Part shown: positions 22,442 through 35,096 of the stretch, one piece after another
How the letters are laid out: the number at the start of each line of letters is the position of its first letter
How positions within the stretch are numbered: position 1 is the stretch's first letter
NCBI GenBank assembly: GCA_001695595.3
Contig: MBPM02000017.1
Coordinates: forward strand, 558,001 to 622,000
Length of the DNA stretch: 64,000 nucleotides
Origin: Plasmopara viticola
Lineage: Eukaryota > Oomycota > Peronosporomycetes > Peronosporales > Peronosporaceae
Direction of reading: 5' to 3'
Program-made: the position numbers and the translations under genes
The notes under the pieces: generated by a model
Told to the model about the DNA's origin: nothing
Seen by the model: only the letters and a program-made list of their open reading frames with translations
Databases searched by the model: none

Positions 22442-24091
22442 TTATGATTTCTGCATAATCGCTTCAAGTTCCTCGACGGTTCGTGGCACCTTGGTCATGC
22501 ACTCAACACCCTTTGCCGTAATTACCACATCCGATTCGATTCGAACGCCACCCGTGCCACGAAAACGCGATAGCATCTCCTGGTTAATAAACTTGGCTGT
22601 CACTGGATTACTTAGCGCTGCCTGAATCTGAGCTTCAATAAAATAGCAACCCGGCTCCACCGTCACCACCATATTCTCTTCAAGGTTACGCACACAACGC
22701 AATTTTGCCAAGATTTTCTTTGTTGAACGCTCGTATCCAATGGGAATACCACCAACATCATGAGTGTCTAAACCCATCATGTGGCCCAAGCCGTGGGGAT
22801 AAAAATATGCCGAAATCTCGTGGTCCATCAGCTCATCAACTGTACCATTTTGCAACAATCCAAATTCAAGCAAATGTTGTGTCAACACACGATGCGAAAG
22901 CAAGTGCATGTCCACGTAACTGACACCTGGCTTCATTGCCATCAAAACGGCATCATGAGCTTTCAAAACGCCATCGTAAACCAAACGTTGATCGGGCGAG
23001 AAAATGCCATTGACTGGCCACGTACACGTAATATCCGAGGTATAACCATGAAATTCCCCACCCATGTCATTCAAAAAGAGATCACCCGATTCAAGAAGCT
23101 TGTCATTTGGGGCTCCAGCGTGCCCATAGTGCAAAACGGATGCATTGTGGCCACTACCGCAAATGCAGGTATACGCATGAAATCGTGCACCTCCGTTACT
23201 GTAGACATAATGGAGAAAATCACTCTCAGCATGAAACTCCATCTTGCCCGGACGGATGTTTTTCATGACATTGACATGTGCTCGAGACGACAATTTGTTA
23301 ACAAAACGAAGCAGCGCCAGCTCTTTCTCCGTCTTGATCACTCGACATTCCACCAGTATCGGATGCAGCGCCATTTTGTCCACCTTGAAAGCTTCAATAC
23401 CATCAAAAGTAGACGTAGTGGTCGTCTCCAATCCGCTATCCGTATTCTTGCCGTGTAAAACGTACAATTTCTGGGCTTTAAGTTTGTCACTCAATACCGT
23501 CGACAATTCGTCCATGTAGAAAACTTCATCTACTTTATAGTGAGCTTTAAAGTAAGCCAGAGGCTTGCGGTCACCACACCAGAGTTCCCACTCTTCGCTT
23601 AATCGCGGCACGAACAGGACAGCCCTACGTGTACTCAAGTCTATCAACCCTGCACAGCCGGGTTCGCGAACGCCAAAGAGGTACTGAAAAAAGCTTTCCT
23701 GGTGAAAATTGTACTGAATATCCGTGTCATACCGATCTATTTCGACGCCACCGTGGAGTAAGAGAACGGCTGCGCTGTTCTCGGCCTCAGGATGCGTCTC
23801 TAAAAACTTGCGCACGACATTTTTACGGATTTGTAAGTGCATCGAAAAGTCAATGGGAAAGATCTCGTAGCCCTCGGACGGGTCGGTTACGATGCAGCCG
23901 TTCTGCACCGTCGTCAAATGCGTGTGGCCGTTGGCAGCTACGCCGTTGGCGCTCAATCGGCGTTGATTGATGGTCTCACATGTTTCAGAGTTGTAAGCTG
24001 CAGCACGCTTCTTCTGTAGAAAGGCAAGAGAGGCCATAGCCGCCGTGACTGTGGCCGCGGTCAGCAGACCACTTACGTGCTCTGAACTCAT
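22442..24091 (-). CDS. PEPD: Prolidase / Xaa-Pro dipeptidase (M24B) with N-terminal anchor
   Basis: Metallopeptidase that cleaves X-Pro dipeptides or the N-terminal X-Pro bond. 549 residues, intronless, ATG at 24091. A hydrophobic stretch at residues about 9-25 followed by QKKR looks like a signal anchor, which cytosolic prolidases do not have. Residues about 80-230 form the N-terminal domain (HQESFFQYLFGVREPG is typical of PEPD). The metal ligands of the pita-bread domain are visible: D342 in NDMGGE, D353 in TSDITCTWP, H437 in HGLGHMMGLDTHDVGG, E479 in VTVEPGCYF and E519 in GGVRIESD. Their spacing matches PEPD. The dinuclear Mn site therefore looks intact. Confidence 0.93.
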   Translation of the reverse strand: MSSEHVSGLLTAATVTAAMASLAFLQKKRAAAYNSETCETINQRRLSANGVAANGHTHLTTVQNGCIVTDPSEGYEIFPIDFSMHLQIRKNVVRKFLETHPEAENSAAVLLLHGGVEIDRYDTDIQYNFHQESFFQYLFGVREPGCAGLIDLSTRRAVLFVPRLSEEWELWCGDRKPLAYFKAHYKVDEVFYMDELSTVLSDKLKAQKLYVLHGKNTDSGLETTTTSTFDGIEAFKVDKMALHPILVECRVIKTEKELALLRFVNKLSSRAHVNVMKNIRPGKMEFHAESDFLHYVYSNGGARFHAYTCICGSGHNASVLHYGHAGAPNDKLLESGDLFLNDMGGEFHGYTSDITCTWPVNGIFSPDQRLVYDGVLKAHDAVLMAMKPGVSYVDMHLLSHRVLTQHLLEFGLLQNGTVDELMDHEISAYFYPHGLGHMMGLDTHDVGGIPIGYERSTKKILAKLRCVRNLEENMVVTVEPGCYFIEAQIQAALSNPVTAKFINQEMLSRFRGTGGVRIESDVVITAKGVECMTKVPRTVEELEAIMQKS

Positions 24092-25567
24092 CGATGTTGA
24101 CTCTATTCTATATCAGGCAATGCGTCGAAGAGAAGAAATACTCTGGAAATTTATAATTAGGTCAAAGTACGATTCTCAGTGTTCAATATTCAAAGAGAGT
24201 AGGGTGCAGTCTTCAAAACAGCAATACTATTTGAGAAATACCCCGTCAAGCGCCAAGAGTAGATTTCGACGAGAAGTCGTCGATCGACAGCGCTTGTCTG
24301 GCTGATGTTGTGCTGTGTGATTGCTGGAATGTCTGCTGAACGACCCATATTATCGAGTTGTCAAGATTTATAAGACTTCGAACATATCTATATTCAACTT
24401 GTGCCTGATGATTTGTGAAGTCGACTTAATGTCTTACCCGTCGTACTGACACCTTGTTTATCACTTAACTTAAGCACTACAACCCTCGTTCAAATCATAT
24501 AGAACGTTTTATGCTGCAACGATATTTGCTTACGCCTTGCGTCTTAATGCTCGAAGAAGTAGTCTCGATACATATTGTTATCATGTTCAAAAACAGTGGA
24601 ATTTTGAATATAAAACAGTAGCTTCCATGTTGCACTTACAACATTGCTCTGACGGCGCCAGCGTCATGAATAGCGGAACCTTTCTCTTTTCATTGCATGG
24701 CCTTGTTTCACTAAGATGGCTAGAGAAAGTGTACAGGAGTCTGAGCTGTATCAGCCTCAAATTCCTTAATTTGCGCGCATTCATTTTGCGAAGCGACAAG
24801 TGGCGTGGAGCTCATGTAGGTGGCTTCGAAGCCACGTGCCGTTATCTCGTAAAGATCAAAACATGTTCTCTCAGCTCTGCCAAAGAGAATTCGTTATATT
24901 CGGGTCGAGAATAATTCCGCCGGGCTAAAAAAGCTTTAGAATGCAGAAGCTGCTTCATGTCGATCAGAAGTGCTCAATGTCGATCAAACAACGTGGCTTT
25001 GAGCTTACTAGGGCTACGAAGTAATTTCGAGTCGATGCTCACCTGCTTGTGGTTCGCCATACTTGCGTGCCCATCTCATGATGCCCGAGTTACCTGTCTT
25101 TCTTTATCAAGTATCGAAGCTTAAGTGTGACTAAAATTATCGTCCCTGATGACAAAACGCAAGTTGCGCACCCATACACAATTTGTTTTAAACATTGGAG
25201 CAAAAAAGAAACGCATTACAAGACTTCTCAAAAAGACAAATATGCTGCCCACGCTCTAGCACTCTCAGCGCGGTAATTAGCTGTGCTGGATACTACACTC
25301 CAGTTTGATGCAAAGGATATGTTGTATCTCATCGGCTGTGCAATACTTTGATCGGTCGATAATTACAATGCTTGATTAGATATAGCATGAACGTATCAAG
25401 CGTGTTGAATTCGAAGGTGTGGTCGTGCCTTTCCTTGACTTGAAGCCACACTACTATATAACAGCGTCACAAAAGTTAATACTTCAAATTGCAATTTATT
25501 ACCTGAAATTATTCGTAGCTTAGTCTCTTATGAAGGACCGTAGGTGCCCGCTCGAGCTTGACTTACA

Positions 25568-25804
25568 ATGAGTCATAAAGTGGCATCACTGAAGACGTTG
25601 GTGCGCTTAGAAGACGCACGCTATAACATAATTGTGGAGAAAGTTTTCTCAACTCAGTCGTCGGACAAGGCTTGGGCGGCAAGCGAGGCGGAGTCGGTGA
25701 AGGAGGAGAAGGGTTTGTTGCTTAAAGCTTATCAAGAAGTGATCTCAAATGAAGAGCTCTTGCGAAGTCTTGTACTCTCAGCCATCTACTGTTACCATTC
25801 TTAA
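25568..25804 (+). CDS. Short ORF of unknown function
   Basis: A 78-codon ORF starting with ATG (MSHKVASLKTLVRLEDARY). Its composition is protein-like: charged, helical, with a KEEKGLLLKAYQEV..NEELLRSL segment. It stands alone in the desert and has no recognised domain. It could be a fragment of a decayed gene or the first exon of a longer one. Confidence 0.25.
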   Translation: MSHKVASLKTLVRLEDARYNIIVEKVFSTQSSDKAWAASEAESVKEEKGLLLKAYQEVISNEELLRSLVLSAIYCYHS

Positions 25805-28800
25805 TGCTATCGCTTATCTTTTGTCCATAAGTCTTTTAGCACATCCTAGAATATTTTCATCCAATGAGATATCTTGAAATCAGCAAGACATCTGGACCTT
25901 TTTCCTGGCCAAGATGTTACTTATGCAGACAAAAATGTGACCATATGGCGTAACAGCCGTTACCGGCAAACCTACTGGTGACGACGTTCACGTCACACAC
26001 GCTCACTTCCTTCATACAAATGCCTGTAGCCTCAATAGAGTAATTGTTTTCGTCGTCTGTACATGCAATCTAGTTCCGTTCTGTACAAAGTCCACTCGTA
26101 CGGCGCACTTCTTTTTTTGTGTTGAGAATCAACAGTCCAACGGCAGTACCGAAACACGGTCCTTCATGTCAAAGAATGGTGTCTCTTCATGGTAAAATAT
26201 ACAACTTCATATCGAATTTGGTCGATTTTATTCATAGGACATTGGGTGTTTAGATATTCCTCCGTCCGTACTAGCCCTATTTTACTTTTTCGCTGTTGTA
26301 CATTGTGGCGACTCCTCGCTATAGGTACCGCACTACCACAAAATACTTAGTGGCTTTTAAGCCATCCTTCGCACTAAAGCGCGCAATTTACTTTACAGTC
26401 TAGCACAATCCCGTGCCTTTAATTCCTGTCTCGTAGCTTTTACTACTGCTATAACAATGTCATTAATTAGATATGAATGATGTGCCACTTTGTTCGATCA
26501 ATAAGCACAGCGAAAACCTGTGTGTTGTTTAATAATTACCGCGAAATTGCATACACTAAAATCGTCTGGCTCGAGAAGCGACTTTTGTGCTCACACACAT
26601 AAGTCTCATTGCTTTTTTCTCCACATGATCCTCAGGGACCCTCATAACGTATCATTTCAATAGTTTAATACAAGCAACAAATCTCAATGTATGCATGTGT
26701 AGTTATAACGCCGTAAATGACCAAAACCGATCGTCATAGCAATCAACGACGAGTATACGTCCAAAAATTAATCTTGGAACGCTATGTAAAGCCTTGTGTA
26801 CCTTGCAGTGCGTCATCTTTCACGTTTTGTGTCGATTTTATTTTTACATGTCCACTTACAACAAGGAATCAAAGGCAATTGGCGTGGATACAAGATCAAT
26901 TTATTGTTCATAAGTGTGTCCGAAAACTTCTTTACACTTGATAACACTGCGCGTTTGAGCTGTACTTATCAAAACACTGCACACTTGACAAATTGATGCA
27001 ATGTGGCCTTGCCCGCTGCTCCACACGAACAAGGCCTTGTAATCTCTGGCTCAGGCATTTCACGTGAGCGCTTTTATTTACCTTTGCGGGCGTATTTCCT
27101 AGGCCACCGACTAAGGTACTAACCTCTTTCTCCGCAGCGAGATTGGCAATAAATGTTCCCGTTCAATATTTTGATTGCCGCTCCCTGTTTTTTTTTATTT
27201 TGCTTCATTTCTCCTGTCATTCTGCGCGATTTTATACCATGCGAAAGTGGAACTTTAATTGTGCTTTTTTATGTTTAATTTCATTCCTTTCCATGGCTAT
27301 TGTAGGTCTAAATCTCGTGCTTTTTTTGGTTAAGCACTCGATTATGTAAAAAAAGGTAAACAACAACAACAACTTTTCTCTTTCATAAGATCGTACATTC
27401 TCACAAACTTGCACAACTTACTAAGAGCAGGTAATTCGCCTTCCAATTGTATTGATGTTTAGCATTATCGTTGACGAATATAGCCTACCTCTCAATCTCG
27501 CGAAGTCCAGAAATAAAGACTACCCAATGAATGGAGAATAACGAGACATGTTCGTGTACAGACTTTCACTAGGGATATTGTTTTTTTTTAAATGATGGGC
27601 GATGGGTACAAAAGGGAAGGAAGTATGTATTATACTGCGCGTACCAACTTGATCGCTTTTTTGCGGTGCAAATCAAACAAACATTCTAAGCTTATGCTTG
27701 ATTCTGCGCAGTTTGTCATCATGTAAAGTCTCGATCGAGTAAGTAAAGATTTGTATCGCTATGAGTTAATGCTGATTAACACCTTCTACACCACTAAAAG
27801 TTAAAATATGAAGAATTTGACAGAATAGCATATTGCAGTGACTTGCCGCGATGTATGTTTTGTGCAGAGGTAATCGTCAGGATACTTTAAAAAGCACACC
27901 AGGCTCGAAGATTTTGAAGTTAATTGTGGCCAAGTGACTATCGTTACATTAGTCTTGTCTTTTTTTTGTCTGTATGATTTTTATTATAAATCAGAGATCT
28001 GTTACCCAAAAAAGGTCTTTGCTCAAAAAATAAATAAAAAGTCTTTGTCGCGTCTTTGTGCAAAAATTGATCCATTTTTGCAGATCTTGGTAAATACATT
28101 AGTTATCGATGATTGTGCCAGTGAGTAAAGCACGACCATATCATCGGAGCGGTTCATCGAATGCTTTCGATGATTTTTACACTTGAGTTGTATCGAGTAA
28201 TATAAAACATATTTCTCCGTCAAAATAGAATGTGTTGTAGCGCAGTTATTGAGACAATATGTCTCACCTTCAAGATCAGGATCAACATCTTTATCGCACT
28301 TACAAAAATTCTTTCAGCAACGCTGCCATCCAAATGTTCAGTATCTAATGATTCAACTTGCCATGTCTTTTTCATATATAGATGCTTTTCTTTGAGCAAA
28401 GTGAAGAGTGCTTGTAGCGAATTAAAGACAACTGACAACTCTTGGTGAACGGACAATTAGATTGCGCTTATAGTTTATATCTTCCGGTCAAAAAGTGCAG
28501 CTGTGCACATGCAGTCAAAGTTAACATTTTCACGCAAGCAAGATTTTTGGCTCGTTGCCGTTTGACATTCTGTTTTAGCATTACCATGGTCGGCTTCAAA
28601 GTGAAAGTTTTAAAGATCTTGATGGATATCATGCGTTGATCAATGTTATCGTGAAGCGCTACAGCCACGCGTATTTAAAGGTATCATCAATTTGCGTTTG
28701 AAAATCATTCTGTCTATGTCACCTAGAACTTTTCCACACGAAAAAACGTCACTTGATATGCCATAAAGCTTTGTTAGCTCTTTTTGTGTCTTGCGCATAT

Positions 28801-30630
28801 ATGAACAAAGCCTTTTTTACTCATTAACAATATTAATTGTTTACGATAGGTGTTGAACCGCATTCTCATGGCTTAGCTTAGGGCTTTTGTGTTGATGTTT
28901 TTTAATACGTACGCCGAAGTCATAAAAAAAAACAGGTGGACGTCTCATGTGACGACACAGCAATTTTTGTGCCATGAATATTAAATGCAGATATTACCAG
29001 CTTTTGCAGTTCTGACCAACTAAACAAGAGAAAAAAGTGAATAACAAGTTTCGGCAAGATTAATGAATGAACATGAAGCACAGTTCTCATCGTGATGTTC
29101 GCGCTTGAGCTCGTCAACCTCCTCCAAGATATGTGTGATTTGCTTTTTTTGTGCTATGAGTGTACAATGCTTTGGTTCTCCAAGTGAATAGACACCGGTA
29201 ATTGCCTTGATGATTGTTTGTGTGAAAATGAAGCTGAAAGTGTACCGTGCTTTAAATGAAGACTTGTAAGTCATTACTCGTGCAACTAAAGACAGTACGC
29301 GACGCAAAGTTTTGGGTGTAATTTAGAAGCAGTTACGCTTATGTGTTGCAATCAAAGCCCATTACGCGCACTGCGTTGTGCGTAATCTTCTTCTTGCCAA
29401 TAGGTCAGAGACTCTCTTTCATCTTGTTGGGATACAAAAGACTCGTCTGAAGCTCAAACGATGGACGATTTGTGCAAATTGCGCGATAACCGCTTGCAAA
29501 CTGTAAGCAAATAATAAGCGAGTATTAAGTGTGCGACCATAGCAAGCAAGCGCTCGGGAAACTTCCGTTGAAAGTTAGGGCCTGCATCATGAGTAAGTAC
29601 ATCCAATAGCGAGGACTAATAACTGCGAGAAGATATTTTGTTGTGTTTGGTAGTACTGAGCAAAAGCCTTATTTGTTCACCGTCTAACAAACATTCAAGC
29701 TGATGGGCAAGTACTGATGTCTTGTTTAAGCGTGCAATTGAAATTGATCAATAATATTCAAAATTAAATTTATCCTGCTCCGCAGAATTATGTTCTAGTT
29801 TCGTTTTTAATTTACTCGGCATTTATCCGGCACCGACATCGAAGAAAGGCCACGTCAAATACTTTTTTTTGCAAGTAGCTATATTAATGAATTGTAAAAG
29901 TTTTTCTCCAGCAAAATAGCTGGTTATGAAACTCCGTTGGTGTCTGCAGGGCTTGCACATGATGCAAGCATCAGCATGCAATTTACTAGCTAAGACAGGT
30001 GACAGATTTTTTGTTATAATCTGCTTTGTAGCTCCATTATATCATTTCCTAACGATCTTAAAATTTGATAGAAGACGCTGCTACAAATACGACTTTTGCT
30101 TGGAAAGTTTTGTCTTTAAGCGTCTGCGGTAGTGTTAATAAAAAAGCCACGCCATTCGATTTATCTTCCGAATCACTCTCATCTCGTCATACTGAATATT
30201 AAAATGAAGTACAGATGATCTTTGTCTGCAAAGTCGGGGATAATATATGCTTCGCGGAAAAGTTCTACACCAAAAGCCTACAGACTCTAGCAAATTCTCG
30301 CTTAGTGCCATTAGATAAAGAAAGTGTAGAGCCGCCACTAAGGTAACTTTGTTAGCAATTAACGACGATCTATGCGCAGCTTAAGGTGGCGAGATAAAGG
30401 GCGTAAGGAAGACAGTCTAGTTCAGCACGTCGGAATGTGCAATGTGCCTCCTGCTTGCCCATCGAGCGCTGCCTGAGAAAGATCTGACTCTGCAAAGGGA
30501 TAAAGGTGTCTCGCTCGGCAAGCATTCGCTTGACTGAAAGGCGACAAAGACGTAAGATTTTTTCAACAACATCTAATATTGGCGGGTGCAAAAGCTCGCA
30601 CCTAGCGAGAGTTTGCGTCAAAGGTCAAAA

Positions 30631-31057
30631 ATGCAGGAGGGCGTGCCATTGGACACAGCAGTTACTACGATTGAGAACGCTGCTAAGGTTCATACACGCG
30701 TCCTTGAGAAGACGTTGTAAGCACGCAATAAAAAAGACCCATGTATTTTACATCTTTCCGTCGCTCGAGTACAAGTGTTTGAGGTTGCAGTTAGCGATAA
30801 CAGAATGTCGAATTGAGTACAAAGCTAGAATTGATTCCGATGAGTGCGCCAAGTCAAGTGCTGCAGCTATTATTCGTGAGTTACGAGGTTTGAGCTTTTT
30901 CTTACTATTCGGTCTACTTAATTGGGGCACAGATTGTATTGAAAAGCAAGGAAAGTCGTTGCAGGCGTCAATCCTGGCTCCGCAGGATCCACAACAACCG
31001 TTTACTTTTAACGTAGATGCCGAGAGGCGAGATAAAGAAGAGCATTTTATTCTATAA
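30631..31057 (+). CDS. Possible small three-exon gene, unknown
   Basis: Joining 30631-30716, 30784-30887 and 30933-31057 through two GT-AG introns (67 and 45 bases) gives 104 residues in one consistent frame from ATG to TAA. The predicted protein is mainly helical and charged (LLQLAITECRIEYKARIDSD, then AAIIRELRDCIEKQGKSLQ) and has no family I recognise. The first donor, GTAAGC, is strong; the second intron is short but has a pyrimidine tract. A single unspliced 183-codon ORF overlaps it in another frame (30506-31057) and is the competing reading. The isolated location leaves a decayed gene possible. Confidence 0.35.
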
Positions 31058-31694
31058 AGCTATTCCGTCCACTACAAAGCGTTACTTGCGACGACGTATG
31101 CTCTCGTCTGATTTAGGTTTACTCGCTAGACCTAAACATATTCAAAATCCATATGGCTATGCATAGCTGCATAATGCAGCACAGTCGTTTCACCTCTTGC
31201 AGAGGATGACGAAGTGCTCTTTGATTTTTTAAAGCACAACTTCGAGAAGGTAAAAAAGCCAGGTAAGCAAAAACATTCTGTGAACAATACGCACGAAGTA
31301 GCTCATGTCACAGTCATGACTGCGTAATTAAACCGTGGATCATACACGCGTGCGTAGCTCTATTAAAACGATAGGTTTGATAGACTCAAAAGTGATATTT
31401 TCAGCTTAATCGATGATTGTATCGACTCTTGATGGAAGCCAGGATGTTGTTCTGTGGCACTGATCGAGGTGATTCACCATTTCTAATGATGAGGTTTGGA
31501 TTTATTATTCTCTTTGACACTCCTTGACAATTGTCTTGGTCAGATGAAGGTGTACAGGCCCACTAGTTATTGTTAAAGTTTTTTTAGTGAGTCCGAGCAC
31601 GTATAAGAATTTAGAAAAATGGACGAGTAATTTTCTCACGAATGCTGTTGCAACATCGGCAAGCTTGCCGGATTATTTCGCTGCTGACAGTTCA

Positions 31695-32300
31695 TAAATA
31701 TGAATTTTTGCACGGCCTGCCAAAAAACCCGATAGACTAAACAAGTATGGTGGTCTTTGATGATCGATAAAGTTGAATAAATCATTAGGCGGCTACACCA
31801 GATTGGATGATGGTGTCATAACAGCAGTGCTCATCTCGACAAATCAAATGTTTGGACCAAGACCTCGCTTTGCCGGTATTTTCTAAAATTACCGAGGTGC
31901 ATGGTACTGATCCGGACATGTTCGCCTAAACTCAGTCCTCGAAGTCGTTAGACGAAGTGTGTGCGTTGATAAGCTAAGGTGCTGGAGCAGCATGCTCCCA
32001 CTCGCTAAGTTTGTATCAAGCATTACCGCTCATGCCTTATCGGGCTACACGCGGTCTATGGGAATAGGCTATCTAACCCTTGCGCTCAGTTAGCGTTACT
32101 CACATTGTGGCTCAAGGCTTGATCAGAAAGAAACAGCCGAGCAGCTTTATGATAGTAGTGCGTAATAAAGTCAACAAAATTCTGCGTCGCAGAGATTAAA
32201 CTTGCCAAGTCCCTTACGAGATAAAATGGCTGAAAGCTTTGCAGAGAAAACATTCTGAGCGAAAGATAGGAAACAACAAATCAAAGTTTTTAATACCTCT
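31695..32300 (+). pseudogene. Ty3/gypsy integrase relic
   Basis: One plus-strand frame, broken by stops, follows the order of a gypsy integrase. First EFLHGLPKNPDRLNKYGGL resembles the FVxGLP..R segment. Next come PRFAGIF, resembling DPRFTGxF, then VRLNSVLEVVRRSVCVDKL and SSMLPLAKFVSSITAHALSG, the RVNRVLED and MLPxxEFAxN..HxSTGYTP blocks. RDKMAESFAEKTF follows before the DRKQQ segment. It is decayed, with no LTR seen. Confidence 0.6.
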
Positions 32301-35096
32301 TAAATGTTTAAACATTTCTCATTTGTAGTTACTGCTGTCTCTATGGATAAACTGCGCCTGCGCATAATAAAACTATCTAAATTATTGCCAAAAGCGTACA
32401 TCAAATATTGCTTAAAAAATGCGAGCACTCTGAGCGCTCAATGTATATTTACTCCCGCCGTATAATGGCCTGTGTCAGGTAACATTTACAACCTTGGCAC
32501 CTAGTCGTTTACAGGCACTGTGACGGGAGGACGATCGACTCACTGGACTAGGTTGAGCTTAAAAAGCCACAACCTCTGTCTCGAGGGTACCAAGTCGAGA
32601 GACTTGCTGGCGAAGCGATCTGACTGCGAAAGAGAATCTATATGATCAAATATGACTTAGGAGTTTTAGAGCTGAGAAGCCCAGTGCGTATTTTTGCGGT
32701 GACAGTTGAGATCCTCGGTGATGCAGTTGCTGACCCAAGGATAACGTCTACCAGACGTCAATTGCAAATGTCATCAAGGGGAAGAACACTTGGTTTTGCC
32801 ATGACACTGTAAGCTTATGACCACGATCATCAGCGTTGGTATGACTACGCTTTCCGTCGTTAGGGTCAGAGGTGCTGTGGTCACAAGCCGAGCTAAACTT
32901 GAGACCATAGCAGAAGCAGTGCAAAGGGAATATCATAATAAACGTGTTAGTTTGTCGGCTGCCTCTAGCCGTGAAAACTTAAGCCGAAGAAATGCTCCAT
33001 CCACATATCGATTTTGCTGAAACTGTTGCGAAAGAACAATTTCTTGTACTGCTTTACCCATCACTTTCAAAACATTTCGCCGTCCACCGATCTTCCATGA
33101 GATTATGTATGCCGACATCGAGCCGCAGATGTTTTGAGCCACCTCACAACCGGTAGTCCTGGAAGAAATACTTCTACAGTAATATATGATGGCTTTTGGA
33201 GCAGCGTGTGATCTACCCTGAGTATTCATCGAGGCCAAACCATAATGCTATAGGCACCCATAATATCCGACGTAGCCTTTCTGGCTATCAGAGACGGCTT
33301 GTCGAACAGTACACTCGCTACTTTAAACCAAGCTAGATTTGACTGCATCTTGTACTCGTGCGCATCATCGAAAATTTTGGCACTGAGCTGTGGCGACCAG
33401 TATTCGATCAGAAATTGTGCACGAAAATCGTGGAGTGCGCGATAAGAACAATGGTCACGAGCAAGCACGCGGTTTGCGACGCACAGTTTTGCGAGAATGT
33501 CGTTCAGATTAGCGAGATGTATGCAGGATAGTACGCAAGGGTAGTCGACGAGCCGCAGACTCACAAGCTGGACTCGGTTATGATCAAGGGGAAACTCTCT
33601 TTACCCTCTGTCGAGATTGGCGAGTCGTATTCAACCATCCGGCTAGGTCCTTGACGATTTTGACTAGAGGCGCACAATGCAAGTATGCTTTCGTCATCTA
33701 ATCTGTGCGGTAATACATAGCGTGGTATTCAAATGCAAGCTTAGTTCGAATCCAAAGAATCATGTCTGTATCAGACCCAGACAACGCATTAGATAATCAC
33801 GGCGAAGAAGCTAGTTGACCTGAAGTGCTGCCGTAGATAAACTTTGCGGCTTATTCAGTAGGCGTCCGAGAATTGGCCCAAGTCACAACGGTGGTGTTTG
33901 CAAACCAGAAAAAAAGTAAGATTGTTTTGATTGAATGTACGCAATGTGTTTAAGGTCCCATTAGTTATGATCACGCAAGCGCGTATGTACAATTTATTTC
34001 ATGCTTCTAGTATCGGTAAATTAACACAAGCGTGTATTTGAGGAACTCCATCGGCCTTGCTGCAAGCCAGTCCTGACCAGTTAAATCGAAAAATAGCTAG
34101 CACTTGCGCAAATGCTGGTAGAAAAGACGGGCTGTAAGGGTCCTTACTGCCTGACCACGAGGCTTTGTCTTTCGCTGAATAATACTCGATGTGCCAATCG
34201 ATCTATGGTCGCCCGTGAGCTCATCTTTAACAAGAATGCAGCTTTCTTACCGCCATCTATTCTCTCTAGAGCTTCTGAAGCTCCCTCCGGTGTTAATCTT
34301 GATGCCGATTTGATACTACTTTCAGCATAAAGGAACTCTATCGAGTGGTCTTTTGGCTGAGCATCTTTCTTGAATTCTTTTCATTGAAACAGCTTCATAT
34401 TTTGCTGTCCTCACTTCATCACTAGAATCTGATCTCTTGTTGCCTAACTAATCACCCTCAGCTTGATCGCCTGGTATTTCCAACGTTAGCGCTGCCATCA
34501 ATGTCGTCAAAGCTACGTCTGTCATCGCCGCCGCAATCGTCCTCTCCTCACCTCCTCTTCACCTCCGTCTCCCTCCTCGTCTTTCGCATCAATATCTTCT
34601 CTAGCCGCTCTGTCGAGTCTGAGTTGCTTAGCCTTTAGCACAAAACGTTTCCTCCATCAAGCTCTTGTCAATTCGCATGCACCGACTCAAGGGATCATGC
34701 AAGCGTAGGCAGATTGACACGTCTCGGTACTACATTGATGCCATCAATCACGATAGCTCATGCTTCCTAAAGCTCCAAGCTCTTGACTGAGGAAGCGTCT
34801 CGTACCAATGGCTTTATGCGTGCTGTCACATCGAGTACAATCCATAGCTTCTACGAGGCGTATTCGTGAGAACGCAAGACTTAGTTAGAGCAAAACAGAC
34901 TCAACAGAACGGCTCAAGAAGACGTTTCAAGAGGAGCACGAAGAAGGACACGCAGCTTTTTCGAAAATTACACGAGGATACTGCTACGAGAATCGACCTG
35001 GACTGTCGTGATACCTTAAAGCACTTGCACCACTGTATAAAAATACTCGCGAAACCATTGCAAGTAACTGAGCAGCAGTTACTCGTCCATTCATGC

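Larger units (their letters stand above)
24092..35096. other. About 11-kb gene desert
   Basis: Mostly AT-rich with many stops in all frames. I support only the tentative small gene at 30631-31057 and the gypsy integrase relic at 31695-32300. Unassigned ORFs worth noting are 24537-24914 (+, 125 residues), 25568-25804 (+, 78 residues), a run of minus-strand ORFs at 28220-29307, and two adjoining minus-strand ORFs at 32933-33564 (101 and 112 residues). An exon-like stretch with AG and GT borders lies at 31201-31260 (+, EDDEVLFDFLKHNFEKVKK). None has a recognised family. The last 600 bases, rich in pyrimidine runs, would hold the promoter of the ATPase-cyclase gene. Confidence 0.55.

Noticed and set aside
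30506..31057. 183-codon unspliced ORF
   Set aside because: Its first part is basic and Arg/Cys-rich like a frame shadow. The spliced reading of the same region gives a more protein-like product, though neither is proven.
33740..33770. tRNA-like T-loop sequence AGTTCGAATCC
   Set aside because: The flanking bases do not form the T stem, and no acceptor, D or anticodon arm is found at the right distance.
34112..34330. 72-codon ORF upstream of the ATPase-cyclase gene, faintly like the end of a copia integrase
   Set aside because: The resemblance is limited to a few residues and no other copia block is near it.
34866..35096. 77-codon in-frame extension at the start of the ATPase-cyclase gene
   Set aside because: It opens with GTG, has no ATG, and the first ATG is at 35097. 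An upstream spliced exon remains possible.
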